Shown one piece after another: positions 6,501 to 13,658 of a DNA stretch of 13,658 nt. The position numbers and the translations under genes were made by a program. A model generated the notes under the pieces. It was not told the origin of the DNA, did not search any database, and worked only from the letters and a program-made list of their open reading frames with translations. Source of the stretch: an uncultured Lysobacter sp. (GTDB lineage: Bacteria > Pseudomonadota > Gammaproteobacteria > Xanthomonadales > Xanthomonadaceae); assembly GCA_902805755.1 (NCBI GenBank), contig CADCUA010000484.1, positions 1-13,658 of the forward strand, given 5' to 3'. Within the stretch, counting starts at the first letter, position 1. Each line of letters begins with the position of its first letter.

Positions 6501-6815
6501 CGTGCTTGGCGCGGGCACCGGCTACTGAAGCTGACGCCCGGATCTGCACAAGCGCATTGCAAAGCGCGTGGCGGCCCGCTGCGGAGGCGTCGCGCGTCAG
6601 GTGCGGCGAGGTGCGGTGTGGCTTTTTCGTGTGCGGCGCTCACGCCCCGGTTGTTGAAACCACGCCCCTCGCGAGCGGGTTTCGCAACGCGCGTGGCGAC
6701 GCGCTCAGCGTCGTAGCGCGCTGCGGTTTTTCGTTTCGCAGCGTGTGGCTCTGCGCTCAGCGGCGGCGACCCGGCGCGCCCACGGCACGCGCCTTGCAAC
6801 GCGCTTCGCAACACC
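6487..6815 (+). repeat. Three diverged tandem repeat units in the flgE-flgF spacer
   Basis: The 381-base spacer has no gene. Three times it shows a T5 motif, CTTTTTCG at 6495 and 6622 and GTTTTTCG at 6726, followed 60-68 bases later by a TTGCAA/TCGCAA-CGCG motif at 6557, 6682 and 6794. Units are about 127 and 104 bases apart. The stretch GCGCTCAGCG is also repeated (6701, 6755). The first unit starts in the flgE terminator and the third ends in the sigma-54 promoter of flgF, so the spacer looks like decayed duplications of a terminator-promoter segment. Only the first T5 tract has a good stem. CGCTGCG-N11-CGCAGCG at 6719-6743 is a further inverted repeat. Confidence 0.45.
6783..6798 (+). promoter_or_regulatory. 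Sigma-54 (RpoN) promoter of flgFGHI
   Basis: C-GGCACG (6783-6789), CGCC, TTGCA (6794-6798) match TGGCACG-N4-TTGCW at every specified base except the first. GG (6784-6785) and GC (6796-6797) are correctly spaced. Predicted transcription start is near 6809, giving a leader of about 23 bases before the flgF ATG. Confidence 0.85.
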
Positions 6816-6831
6816 TTTCGCGAAAGCCGCC

Positions 6832-7578
6832 ATGACCGATCGAGCCCTCTATGTCGCGATGTCCGGCGCCAGCGCAACCATGCGCGCGCAGGCGTCGGTC
6901 TCGCACAACCTCGCCAATGCGAACACCACCGGTTTCCAGGCCACGCTGTCGGGCACGGTCGCGGCGCCGGTCGCGGGTGACGGCCTCGCCTCGCGCGTTG
7001 CCGCCGGCTTCCAGAACCTCGGCGTCAGCAGCGCACGCGGCGCGATGACGACCACCGGCGGCGCGCTCGACGTCGCATTGAACCCCGACCGCTGGCTTGC
7101 GGTGCAGGCCGGCGACGGCAGCACCGCGTATACCCGCGCGGGCGACCTGAAGATGACGCCGGAAGGCCAGCTCACCACGGCCGGCGGATTGCCCGTGCTC
7201 GGCAGCGACGGCGCACCGGTCGCGATTCCGCCGCACAACAGCCTGAGCATCGCGACCGACGGCACGATTTCGATCGTGCCGCAGGGCCAGCCGGCCTCGA
7301 CGATCACGCAGATCGGGCGGCTGGGCGTGTTCGCGGCCAAGCAGGCCGAACTCACGCGCGGCGACGACGGCCTGATGCGCGCGGCGCCCGGCGCGAACCT
7401 CGCACCCGCCACGGGCGCGGCGCTGACGTCCGGAACGCTCGAAGGCAGCAACGTCGAGGCAACCTCGATGCTGGTGTCAATGATCCAGCTCGCACGCCAG
7501 TTCGAAACGCAGGTACGCGTCTTGCACACCGCAGATGAGAACGCGCGTTCGGCGAATTCGCTGCTGTCCTCGCGCTGA
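6832..7578 (+). CDS. flgF: Flagellar basal-body rod protein FlgF
   Basis: FlgF is a proximal rod subunit, secreted by the flagellar export apparatus. The 248-residue product is of usual length. MTDRALYVAMSGASATM at the N-terminus, then NLANANTTGF (26-35) and a DVALNPDRW-type motif near 80 identify the rod/hook family; AYTRAGDLKM, GTLEGSNVEAT and the C-terminal helix QLARQFETQVRVLHTADENA complete the FlgE/F/G fold. The start at 6832 is preferred over an in-frame ATG at 6745: it opens the conserved N-terminus, and the earlier one lies upstream of the sigma-54 promoter. The ribosome binding site is weak (GAAAG at 6822-6826). flgG follows after 28 bases. Confidence 0.95.
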   Translation: MTDRALYVAMSGASATMRAQASVSHNLANANTTGFQATLSGTVAAPVAGDGLASRVAAGFQNLGVSSARGAMTTTGGALDVALNPDRWLAVQAGDGSTAYTRAGDLKMTPEGQLTTAGGLPVLGSDGAPVAIPPHNSLSIATDGTISIVPQGQPASTITQIGRLGVFAAKQAELTRGDDGLMRAAPGANLAPATGAALTSGTLEGSNVEATSMLVSMIQLARQFETQVRVLHTADENARSANSLLSSR

Positions 7579-7606
7579 TTTCCCACAAAACACTTGAGGT
7601 AACGCC

Positions 7607-8392
7607 ATGTCCCAGGCCCTGTGGATTGCCAAGACCGGTCTCGATGCGCAGCAGACGCGCATGGCGGTGACGGCCAACAACCTCGCGAACGTGAACACCG
7701 CGGGCTTCAAGCGCGATCGCGCGAGCTTCGAGGACCTGCTGTACCAGACCGTGCGCCAGCCCGGCGGCGCGACCAGCGAACAGACCCAGCTGCCCACCGG
7801 CATGCAGGTCGGCACCGGCGTGCGCGTGTCGGCAACCGCGAAGAACTTCATGCAGGGCAGCCTGTCGCAGACCGGCAACGCACTCGACGTCGCGATCAAC
7901 GGCCGCGGCTTCTTCGAAGTGCTGATGCCCGACGGCACCACCGCCTACACGCGTGACGGCAGCTTCCAGATCAATGCGCAGGGCGAGATGGTCACGAATG
8001 CAGGTTATCCGGTGCAGCCGGGCCTGCAGATCCCCGAAGGCGCGCAGAGCGTGACGATCGGCTCCGATGGCACGGTGAGCGTGCAGGTCGCAGGCCAGGC
8101 GGAAGCCGTGCAGGTCGGCGCACTGACGCTCGCCGACTTCGTCAACCCGGCCGGCCTGCAGGCAAAGGGCGAAAACCTCTACACCGAAACCGGCGCCAGC
8201 GGCCCCGCGCAGAGCGGCGCCCCCGGCCAGAGCGGCGCGGGCCTGCTGATCCAGGGCTCGCTCGAAGGCTCGAACGTCAACGTGGTGGAAGAGCTGGTGT
8301 CGATGATCGAAACCCAGCGCGCGTACGAAACGAACGCGAAGGCGATTTCGACGACCGACCAGATGCTCGCCTACCTCAACAACAACCTGTGA
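7607..8392 (+). CDS. flgG: Flagellar distal rod protein FlgG
   Basis: FlgG builds the distal rod that crosses the periplasm inside the P and L rings. At 261 residues it has the standard length. Motifs in order: [17 protein letters not shown] (5-21), [20 protein letters not shown] (24-43), the long FlgG-specific segment to about residue 80, [14 protein letters not shown] (92-105), TAYTRDGSF (112-120), and a C-terminal D0 helix with [21 protein letters not shown] good ribosome binding site (GAGG 7596-7599) lies seven bases before the ATG. Its stop overlaps the likely flgH start as TGATG, suggesting coupled translation. Confidence 0.98.
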   Translation: MSQALWIAKTGLDAQQTRMAVTANNLANVNTAGFKRDRASFEDLLYQTVRQPGGATSEQTQLPTGMQVGTGVRVSATAKNFMQGSLSQTGNALDVAINGRGFFEVLMPDGTTAYTRDGSFQINAQGEMVTNAGYPVQPGLQIPEGAQSVTIGSDGTVSVQVAGQAEAVQVGALTLADFVNPAGLQAKGENLYTETGASGPAQSGAPGQSGAGLLIQGSLEGSNVNVVEELVSMIETQRAYETNAKAISTTDQMLAYLNNNL

Positions 8393-9171
8393 TGGCTGCG
8401 ATGAACCGTCTCCCGCTCCGCATCGCCTGCGCGCTGCTGCCGCTCGCCGCGCTGCTTGCCCTGCCCGGCTGCGCCACCGTCAACGGCCTGCACGGCGACA
8501 TCAAGCCGTTCACGCCGGTGCAGAACGCGCCGCATGCGAATGCGATGGCCACCGCGCAGCAGCCCGCGCCGGGCGGTTCGATCTACGCCACCGCGAATGC
8601 AGGTGCGGCCGCCACCGGTTCGATCTACGCCAGCGCGCCGGCCCAGGGCCAGCGCATGCGCCTGTTCGAGGACAACAAGGCACGCGAGGTCGGTGACCTG
8701 CTCACGATCGTGCTGGTCGAAAGCACCGAATCGCGCACCCGCGCGAACACCGCGGTGACGAAGGACACCGGCGTCGGCATCTCGGCGCCGAACATCGCCG
8801 GTGCGGGCGTCACCTACAAGGGCCGCAACATCCTGCAGGCCGAAGTCGAAGGCAGCCGCCAGTTCGCTGGCGGTGGTGTATCGACGCAGAGCAACGAACT
8901 GGCCGGCGACATCACCGTGACCGTCATGCAGCAGATGCCGAACGGCAACCTGCTGGTGCGTGGCGAGAAAATGATGCGGCTCAACCAGGGCGACGAGATG
9001 GTGCAGGTACAGGGCGTGGTACGCCCGGCCGACATCGGCCCGGACAACCGCATCGCCTCCAACCGCGTCGGCGATGCGCGCATCGTCTACGGCGGCAAGG
9101 GCACGCTCGCGCGTTCGAACGCGATGGGCTGGCTGGGCCGCTTCTTCAATTCCGCGCTGTTCCCGTTCTGA
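8392..9171 (+). CDS. flgH: Flagellar L-ring lipoprotein FlgH
   Basis: FlgH is the outer-membrane lipoprotein that forms the L ring around the distal rod. From the ATG at 8392 the product has 259 residues. A signal peptide with hydrophobic core (about 10-25) ends in a lipobox, LPGC, with the lipidated Cys at 27. The mature part contains GSIYA twice (62-66 and 76-80), [20 protein letters not shown] (89-108), then the conserved FlgH core and the C-terminal [18 protein letters not shown] region. Possible starts are GTG 8389, ATG 8392 (overlapping the flgG stop as TGATG) and ATG 8401. None has a strong ribosome binding site; the overlap favours 8392, but 8401 also keeps a full signal peptide. flgI begins eight bases after the stop. 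Confidence 0.95.
   Translation: MAAMNRLPLRIACALLPLAALLALPGCATVNGLHGDIKPFTPVQNAPHANAMATAQQPAPGGSIYATANAGAAATGSIYASAPAQGQRMRLFEDNKAREVGDLLTIVLVESTESRTRANTAVTKDTGVGISAPNIAGAGVTYKGRNILQAEVEGSRQFAGGGVSTQSNELAGDITVTVMQQMPNGNLLVRGEKMMRLNQGDEMVQVQGVVRPADIGPDNRIASNRVGDARIVYGGKGTLARSNAMGWLGRFFNSALFPF
8574..8632 (+). repeat. Direct repeat inside flgH
   Basis: CGGTTCGATCTACGCCA occurs at 8574-8590 and again at 8616-8632, an offset of 42 bases or 14 codons, in frame. It doubles the peptide GSIYA just before the conserved FlgH core. It looks like a small in-frame duplication of the segment after the signal peptide. Confidence 0.8.
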
Positions 9172-9179
9172 GGATTGCC

Positions 9180-10277
9180 ATGCGCCGTTTTTCCGTCGTG
9201 CTCGCAGCGCTCGCGCTGGCACTCGCATCGCTCCCGGCTTCGGCCGAGCGCATCAAGGACCTCGCGCAGGTCGCCGGCGTGCGTGGCAACCCGCTGGTGG
9301 GGTACGGCCTCGTGGTCGGCCTCGACGGCAGCGGTGACCGCACGAGCCAGACACCATTCACCGTGCAGAGCCTGCGGTCCATGCTCGAACAGCTCGGCGT
9401 CACGATTCCGCCGGGCGTGAACCCGCAGCTCAAGAACGTCGCGGCGGTGGCGATCCACGCCGAACTGCCGGCGTTCGCGAAGCCGGGCCAGACGATCGAC
9501 ATCACCGTCTCCTCGATCGGCAACGCCGGCTCGCTTCGCGGCGGCAGCCTGCTGATGGCGCCGCTGAAAGGCGCGGACGGACAGGTCTATGCGATCGCAC
9601 AGGGCAGCCTGGTGGTCAGCGGCTTCGGCGCGCAGGGCCGCGACGGCTCGCGCATCTCGGTCAATGCACCGAACGGCGGCCGCATCCCGAACGGCGCGAT
9701 CGTCGAGCGCGCGGTGCCGGGCGCTGCGCCGGGCGGCAACGTCACGCTGAATCTCAACCAGTCCGACTTCACCACCGCCGCGCGCATCGTCTCGGCGATC
9801 GATGGCGCGTTCGGCCCGGGCCATGCACGCGCGCTGGACGGCGTGACCATCGACATCACCCCGCCGGCCGGCGACCGCATCGCATTCCTCGCGAAGCTCG
9901 AATCGCTGGACATCAGCCCGGGCGCGTCGGCGGCGAAGGTCATCGTCAACTCGCGCACCGGCACGGTCGTCATGGGCGGCAACGTGACCGTGATGCCGGC
10001 CGCGGTCGCGCACGGCTCGCTGACGGTCACGGTCAGCGAGTCGTTCGATGTCAACCAGCCGAATCCGCTGAGCGGCGGCGCCACCGTCGTCGCGCCGAAG
10101 TCGACCGTCAGCGCGAATGCCGACGGCAGCCGCATGTTCCTGTTTGCCGGCGGCACCTCGCTTGAATCGATCGTGCGCGCGGTCAATGCCGTGGGCGCGG
10201 CGCCGGGCGACATCGTCGCGATTCTCGAAGCGCTCAAGCGCGCCGGCGCATTGCGGGCGGAACTCGAGGTGATCTGA
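9180..10277 (+). CDS. flgI: Flagellar P-ring protein FlgI
   Basis: FlgI polymerises into the periplasmic P ring, in most species helped by FlgA, which is encoded at the left of this window. The 365-residue product has a Sec signal peptide (1-22, cleavage after ASA) and the highly conserved mature sequence: [20 protein letters not shown] from 24, [10 protein letters not shown] (46-55), then [52 protein letters not shown] and the C-terminal [15 protein letters not shown]. Nothing is missing. GAGG at 9170-9173, which overlaps the flgH stop, is a good ribosome binding site. It is apparently the last gene of the flgFGHI unit, because 345 bases with two hairpins and a new promoter separate it from flgJ. 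Confidence 0.98.
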   Translation: MRRFSVVLAALALALASLPASAERIKDLAQVAGVRGNPLVGYGLVVGLDGSGDRTSQTPFTVQSLRSMLEQLGVTIPPGVNPQLKNVAAVAIHAELPAFAKPGQTIDITVSSIGNAGSLRGGSLLMAPLKGADGQVYAIAQGSLVVSGFGAQGRDGSRISVNAPNGGRIPNGAIVERAVPGAAPGGNVTLNLNQSDFTTAARIVSAIDGAFGPGHARALDGVTIDITPPAGDRIAFLAKLESLDISPGASAAKVIVNSRTGTVVMGGNVTVMPAAVAHGSLTVTVSESFDVNQPNPLSGGATVVAPKSTVSANADGSRMFLFAGGTSLESIVRAVNAVGAAPGDIVAILEALKRAGALRAELEVI

Positions 10278-10293
10278 CGCACGACGTGTCGGG

Positions 10294-10321
10294 CCCGGTG
10301 CGCTGGCGATAGCGCACCGGG
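10294..10321 (+). terminator. Perfect hairpin after flgI, probable terminator without T tract
   Basis: CCCGGTGCGCT (10294-10304), loop GGCGAT, AGCGCACCGGG (10311-10321) form a perfect 11-base-pair GC-rich stem beginning 17 bases after the flgI stop. TCGATTGCC follows, so there is no U tract. It may end or stabilise the flgFGHI transcript. Confidence 0.55.
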
Positions 10322-10503
10322 TCGATTGCCGCGCTGCGGTGCCGTCTTGCCCAGCCGCGAGCGATGCCCGTACCCGACCCGGCGACCCGTCGGATATCGC
10401 ACATCAGGCAATTCGCCTACGGTGCGAGCCGACGCGGCCGATAACCCGTGTATGCACGTCTTCCGCCCTGCCTGCACCGCGCTCGCGCCGCCCGTCCCGG
10501 CCT

Positions 10504-10530
10504 GGCGGGCGCCGGCGCGCAGCGCCCGCC
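10504..10530 (+). other. Second perfect hairpin in the flgI-flgJ spacer
   Basis: GGCGGGCGC (10504-10512), nine-base loop, GCGCCCGCC (10522-10530) form a perfect 9-base-pair stem, followed by only two T residues. It lies about 65 bases upstream of the flgJ sigma-54 promoter. It could be a terminator-like structure or part of an upstream control region. The rest of 10278-10622 holds no gene, although the flgJ frame stays open through it. Confidence 0.4.
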
Positions 10531-10595
10531 TTCAGCGTGCGAAACGCACACGCCCGGGCCGCGTCGGCAATCCGTCGCAAGCGCGACCGCAGCCC

Positions 10596-10611
10596 CGGCA
10601 CGCGGCTTGCA
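10596..10611 (+). promoter_or_regulatory. Sigma-54 (RpoN) promoter of flgJKL
   Basis: C-GGCACG (10596-10602), CGGC, TTGCA (10607-10611) match TGGCACG-N4-TTGCW except for the first base, with GG (10597-10598) and GC (10609-10610) correctly spaced. If C at 10610 is -12, transcription begins near 10622, one base before the flgJ ATG, as at flgA. Confidence 0.75.
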
Positions 10612-10622
10612 GCAGTGGGCAC

Positions 10623-11654
10623 ATGCGCCTGCCCGCCACCACCGCCCTGCCACTGAATCCGACGACGCCGAGCCCTCGCGCGAAGATCGAGGAAGCCGCG
10701 CGCCAGCTGGAATCGCAGTTCGCCCACATGCTGATCAAGTCGATGCGCGCGACCACCGGCGGCGATCCGCTGGGCGGCAGCAACACGACCTACCGCGACA
10801 TGTACGACCAGAAGCTGTCGCAGGAGCTCACCAAGGGCCGCGGCCTGGGCATCGCGCCGACGATCATCCGCCAGCTCGAACGCGCGACCGCGCCGGCGCC
10901 TGCCGCCGCGATGCCGGGCCCGCTCGCACTGCCGGGCGCGCATTCGCCGATGGCGATGGCGGTTCCCGCGCGCAGCGGCCTCAACCTCTCGCTGCCAACC
11001 AGCGGAGGCGGGCTGCAGCTCGCGCCGACCAGCAGCGGCGTGTCGATGCCGGCGGTCGCACCGCTGGCACCGTTCGCCCCGACGCTGCCGCCCGCGGCCG
11101 TCGCGCCTACCGCACAGGCCGGCGATGTCGCCTGCGACCCCTCGGTGAAACTGGACTGCAGCAGCCCGGAAGCATTCGTAAGATCGATCTGGCCGCACGC
11201 GCAGAAGGTCGCAGCCGAACTCAACGTGCCACCAAAGGCGCTGGTCGCGCAGGCGGCACTCGAAACCTCGTGGGGCCGTCGCCTGCCCGGCGGCGCCGGT
11301 GCGGCCACGTCCCACAACCTGTTCGGCATCAAGGCCGGTGCGCGCTGGCTGGGCCAGAAGGTCGGCGCGGCTACGCATGAATTCGTTAACGGCGTGCGCC
11401 GCAACGAGCGCGCCGCGTTCCGCGCCTACAACTCGGCCGGCGAGAGCTTCTCGGACTACGCGCGCCTGCTGCGCGGCAACCGCTATGCGAGCGCGCTCGG
11501 CACCGGCAACGACACGCATCGCTTCGCGAGTGCGCTGCAGAAAGCCGGCTACGCGACGGACCCGTCGTATGCGAACAAGATCAGCGCCATTGCCAATGGC
11601 GAAACCCTCAACCGCGCACTCGCTGCCTTACCCGGCGGCGGCACCCAGGGGTAA
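10623..11654 (+). CDS. flgJ: Flagellar rod cap and peptidoglycan hydrolase FlgJ
   Basis: FlgJ is secreted to the periplasm, caps the growing rod and opens the peptidoglycan. The 343-residue product has both domains of the beta/gammaproteobacterial form. Residues 17-86 are the rod-binding domain, with KIEEAARQLESQFAHMLIKS (21-40) followed by MR, then YDQKLSQELTKGRGLGIA. Residues 87-180 are an Ala/Pro-rich linker with a Cys pair at 171 and 179. Residues 181-330 are the glucosaminidase-type domain, with catalytic Glu 214 in QAALETSWGR, then HNLFGIK (231-237) and GYATDPSYANKI. The start at 10623 fits the family N-terminus; the frame is open to 10326 upstream but is not FlgJ-like. No good ribosome binding site is seen, and the sigma-54 promoter ends 12 bases before the ATG. 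flgK follows after three bases. Confidence 0.96.
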   Translation: MRLPATTALPLNPTTPSPRAKIEEAARQLESQFAHMLIKSMRATTGGDPLGGSNTTYRDMYDQKLSQELTKGRGLGIAPTIIRQLERATAPAPAAAMPGPLALPGAHSPMAMAVPARSGLNLSLPTSGGGLQLAPTSSGVSMPAVAPLAPFAPTLPPAAVAPTAQAGDVACDPSVKLDCSSPEAFVRSIWPHAQKVAAELNVPPKALVAQAALETSWGRRLPGGAGAATSHNLFGIKAGARWLGQKVGAATHEFVNGVRRNERAAFRAYNSAGESFSDYARLLRGNRYASALGTGNDTHRFASALQKAGYATDPSYANKISAIANGETLNRALAALPGGGTQG

Positions 11655-11657
11655 TCG

Positions 11658-13538
11658 ATGAGCGGCGTGCTTTCCACCGGAACCTCCGCACTGCTCGCGT
11701 TCCAGCGTGCGCTGTCCACCGTCGGCCACAACGTCGCGAACGCGGCGACGCCCGGCTACAGCCGCCAACGCGTCGATCTCGCCTCGCGCCCGGGTACTGG
11801 CGCCGGTCAGATCCAGATCGGCGCGGGTGTCGATGTCGCGAAGCTGCAGCGCCTGGCCGACGGGCTGGTGTTTGCGCGGCAGGTCGACAGCAGCGGCGAA
11901 GTCGGCCGCCTGCAACAGCTTTCGTCACTGTCGGGGCGCGTGGATTCGCTCGTCACCGACCGCGCCACCGGGCTCGCGCAGCCGTGGTCGGCGTTCTTCG
12001 CCGCATCGCAGGGTGTGTCGGCCGAGCCCACATCCACGGTCGCGCGCAGCGAGATGCTCAACGCCGCCGAGCAGCTTGCCGGCCGCTGGCGCGCGCTCGA
12101 TTCGCAGCTCGGCCAGATGGGCAGCGAGACGAACCAGCGCATGTCCGCGCAGGTCGGCGAGGTCAATCGCCTCGCAACCGAGATCGCGAAGTACAACGTC
12201 GACATCGTGTCGGCCGGCGCGAACCCCTCGCCCGACCTGCTCGATGCGCGTGCCTTGCGCGTGGAGCAACTTGCAAGCCTCGTCGGCGCCAGCGCCGTGC
12301 CGCAGGACGATGGCGCGCTCAACGTCTTCACCGGTGGCGGCCAGCCGATCGTGCTCGGCGCGAAAGCGTCTACGCTCGCGACCGTCGCCGACCCGTACCG
12401 CCCGGACCGCATGCAGCTCGCGCTCGCCGGCCCGAACGGCACCGTGCAACTGCCGGCCGACAGCGTGTCCGGCGAGATCGGCGGCCTGTTGGAATTCCGC
12501 AACCGCGTGCTCGATCCGGCGCGCGGCGAGCTCGGCCGCCTCGCGACCGCGTTCGCCACCGAATTCAACGCGGTGCAGCGCTCGGGCATCGACTTCAACG
12601 GCAATCCCGGCGCGGACATCTTCTCGCTGCGCGCGCCACCCACCGACCCGCATTCGGCGAACACCGGCAGCGCGACGCTCACCGCCAGCGTGGGCGACGT
12701 CGGCGCGCTGCAGGCGGCCGATCTCGTGCTGCGCTACGACGGCGCGAGCTGGAGCGCGAACCGTGCCGACACCGGCGCTCCGGTCGCGATGACCGGCGCC
12801 GGCACGTCCGCCGACCCGCTGCGCGTGGCCGGCATCAACCTCACGGTCGCAGGCGCGGCGAATGCGGGCGACCGCTTCGCGCTGAGCCCGACCGCGGGCG
12901 CCGCCGGTGGCCTGCAACTGGTGATGCGCGATGCGAACGGCATTGCCGCCGCCTCGCCGCTGCAGGCGCGTGCCGACACCGCGAACCTCGGTACCGCGCG
13001 CGTGGGCAGCACGCAGGTCACCAATGCGGCCACGTTCGCGGGCTTTACGGGCGCAACGGTGGAATTCATCGATGCCGCGCAGTACACCGTCGATGGCGCT
13101 GGCCCGTATCCCTACTCGCCCGGCTCGCCGATCGCGAGCGGCGGCTGGTCGCTCACGCTCGACGGCACGCCCAGCGCCGGCGATTCGTTTGCACTGTCGC
13201 CCACGCCGCCGCGCTCGGCCGACAACGGCAACGCGCGCACGCTCGCCGCGTTCGACCACCGTCGCCTGCTCGATGGCCGCACGGCGACGCTCACCGAAGG
13301 CATGGGTCAGCTGACCGCGCGCGTCGGCAGCCAGACGCGCCACAGCGAGCTGTCGCTGGAAGCGCAGAACGCGATCCACACGCAGGTCACGGCTGAGCGC
13401 GAGTCGGTGTCCGGCGTGAACCTCGATGAGGAAGCCGCCGACCTCATGCGCTACCAGCAGGCCTACCAGGCCGCCGCGCAGGTGATCTCGACGGCCGACA
13501 CCCTGTTCCAGTCCCTGCTCGGAGCGATCCGTCGATGA
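11658..13538 (+). CDS. flgK: Flagellar hook-filament junction protein FlgK (HAP1)
   Basis: FlgK is the first junction protein between hook and filament, exported with the help of FlgN. The 626-residue product has the axial-protein N-terminus LSTGTSALLAFQRALSTVG (5-23) and NVANAATPGYSRQRV (25-39), a coiled-coil D1 region (about 80-200), a long beta-rich middle, and the C-terminal D0 helix SGVNLDEEAADLMRYQQAYQ (from 585) ending in LFQSLLGAIRR. The middle has two related beta modules, each ending in GD-FALSPT (404-412 and 508-516), which makes it longer than the enterobacterial form. AGGGG, overlapping the flgJ stop region (11646-11650), serves as ribosome binding site. The stop overlaps the flgL start as ATGA. 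Confidence 0.97.
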   Translation: MSGVLSTGTSALLAFQRALSTVGHNVANAATPGYSRQRVDLASRPGTGAGQIQIGAGVDVAKLQRLADGLVFARQVDSSGEVGRLQQLSSLSGRVDSLVTDRATGLAQPWSAFFAASQGVSAEPTSTVARSEMLNAAEQLAGRWRALDSQLGQMGSETNQRMSAQVGEVNRLATEIAKYNVDIVSAGANPSPDLLDARALRVEQLASLVGASAVPQDDGALNVFTGGGQPIVLGAKASTLATVADPYRPDRMQLALAGPNGTVQLPADSVSGEIGGLLEFRNRVLDPARGELGRLATAFATEFNAVQRSGIDFNGNPGADIFSLRAPPTDPHSANTGSATLTASVGDVGALQAADLVLRYDGASWSANRADTGAPVAMTGAGTSADPLRVAGINLTVAGAANAGDRFALSPTAGAAGGLQLVMRDANGIAAASPLQARADTANLGTARVGSTQVTNAATFAGFTGATVEFIDAAQYTVDGAGPYPYSPGSPIASGGWSLTLDGTPSAGDSFALSPTPPRSADNGNARTLAAFDHRRLLDGRTATLTEGMGQLTARVGSQTRHSELSLEAQNAIHTQVTAERESVSGVNLDEEAADLMRYQQAYQAAAQVISTADTLFQSLLGAIRR

Positions 13539-13658
13539 GCCTTCGCATTTCCACTGCCGCGCTCCACAACCAGGGCCTGCAGGGCCTGCTCAAGCGCCAG
13601 CAGGACGTGGCACGCACCCAGCAGGAAATGGTCACCGGCACCAAGCTGCTGCGCGCCG
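13535..13658 (+). CDS. flgL: Flagellar hook-filament junction protein FlgL (HAP3), 5' part only
   Basis: FlgL is the second hook-filament junction protein. Only the first 41 codons are in the window; the right edge cuts the gene. MSLRISTAALHNQGLQGLL is followed by a helix with RTQQEMVTGTKLLRA, which matches the FlgL N-terminal D0 helix. The ATG overlaps the flgK stop by four bases (ATGA), so translation is probably coupled. flgK-flgL is the universal order. Confidence 0.93.
   Translation, partial: MSLRISTAALHNQGLQGLLKRQQDVARTQQEMVTGTKLLRA

Noticed and set aside
5038..6549. 503-codon open frame antisense to flgE
   Set aside because: Same shadow effect; composition is not protein-like, and the opposite strand encodes an unmistakable FlgE.
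6745..6831. 29-codon N-terminal extension of FlgF
   Set aside because: It would start upstream of the predicted transcript start at about 6809 and is not conserved-looking; MTDRALYVAMSG is the normal FlgF N-terminus.
10326..10622. 99-codon N-terminal extension of FlgJ in the same open frame
   Set aside because: The sequence is Arg/Pro-rich and unlike any FlgJ, contains two hairpins and a sigma-54 promoter, and the family N-terminus begins at the ATG at 10623.
13218..13225. GCCGACAA inside flgK as a FliA -10 element for flgL
   Set aside because: No -35 element at the 11-base spacing; flgL overlaps flgK and needs no own promoter.
11925..13379. Long open frames antisense and out of frame within flgK (484 and 470 codons)
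   Set aside because: Produced by GC-rich third positions of flgK; low-complexity Arg/Ala/His sequence without recognisable motifs.
1..13658. Mobile element, CRISPR array, prophage or RNA gene
   Set aside because: I looked for transposase-like frames, regular repeat-spacer patterns and tRNA-like folds and saw none; the window is a continuous flagellar locus.

Overview
The window is a flagellar rod-hook-ring gene cluster from a high-GC gammaproteobacterium, most likely of the Xanthomonadaceae (Lysobacter/Luteimonas/Xanthomonas type). The assignment rests on protein character, very high GC with strongly GC-ending codons, the gene order flgN-flgM-flgA / cheV / flgBCDE / flgFGHIJKL, a two-domain FlgJ with a muramidase domain, and good sigma-54 (RpoN) and sigma-28 (FliA) promoter sequences. 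No mobile element, CRISPR array, tRNA or rRNA was seen.

Layout. Left part, minus strand: a cytoplasmic PAS/HisKA sensor kinase that runs off the left edge (1-672), flgN (669-1010) and flgM (1007-1321). These three are joined by two 4-base ATGA overlaps and follow a strong sigma-28 promoter (1353-1379). Next is flgA (1581-2264, minus), with a sigma-54 promoter just before its start. cheV (2492-3412, plus) is divergent from flgA and has a sigma-28 promoter just before its start. Then, all on the plus strand: flgB, flgC, flgD, flgE (3673-6450) behind a sigma-54 promoter and closed by a classic intrinsic terminator at 6471-6500; a 380-base spacer made of diverged repeats and ending in a sigma-54 promoter; flgF, flgG, flgH, flgI (6832-10277); a 345-base spacer with two perfect hairpins and a third plus-strand sigma-54 promoter; flgJ, flgK (10623-13538) and the first 41 codons of flgL, cut by the right edge.

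How the genes work together. FlgB, FlgC, FlgF and FlgG form the rod. FlgJ digests peptidoglycan and caps the growing rod. FlgA chaperones the P-ring protein FlgI, and FlgH is the L-ring lipoprotein. FlgD caps the hook and FlgE is the hook. FlgK and FlgL join hook to filament and are chaperoned by FlgN. FlgM holds FliA inactive until the hook is complete and FlgM is exported. CheV links chemoreceptors to CheA. The promoter layout fits the usual hierarchy: structural rod/hook/ring genes under RpoN, and flgM-flgN-kinase and cheV under FliA.

The gene content is conventional and I see no unknown system. The most interesting signal is regulatory. At flgA, cheV and flgJ, the three genes with no convincing Shine-Dalgarno sequence, a strong sigma-54 or sigma-28 promoter lies so close that the predicted transcript start falls at or one base before the ATG. 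That suggests leaderless mRNAs. flgB, flgF and flgM have predicted leaders of about 23-25 bases; flgB and flgM have clear ribosome binding sites and flgF a weak one. A second point is the sensor kinase translationally coupled to the anti-sigma factor flgM and the chaperone flgN.
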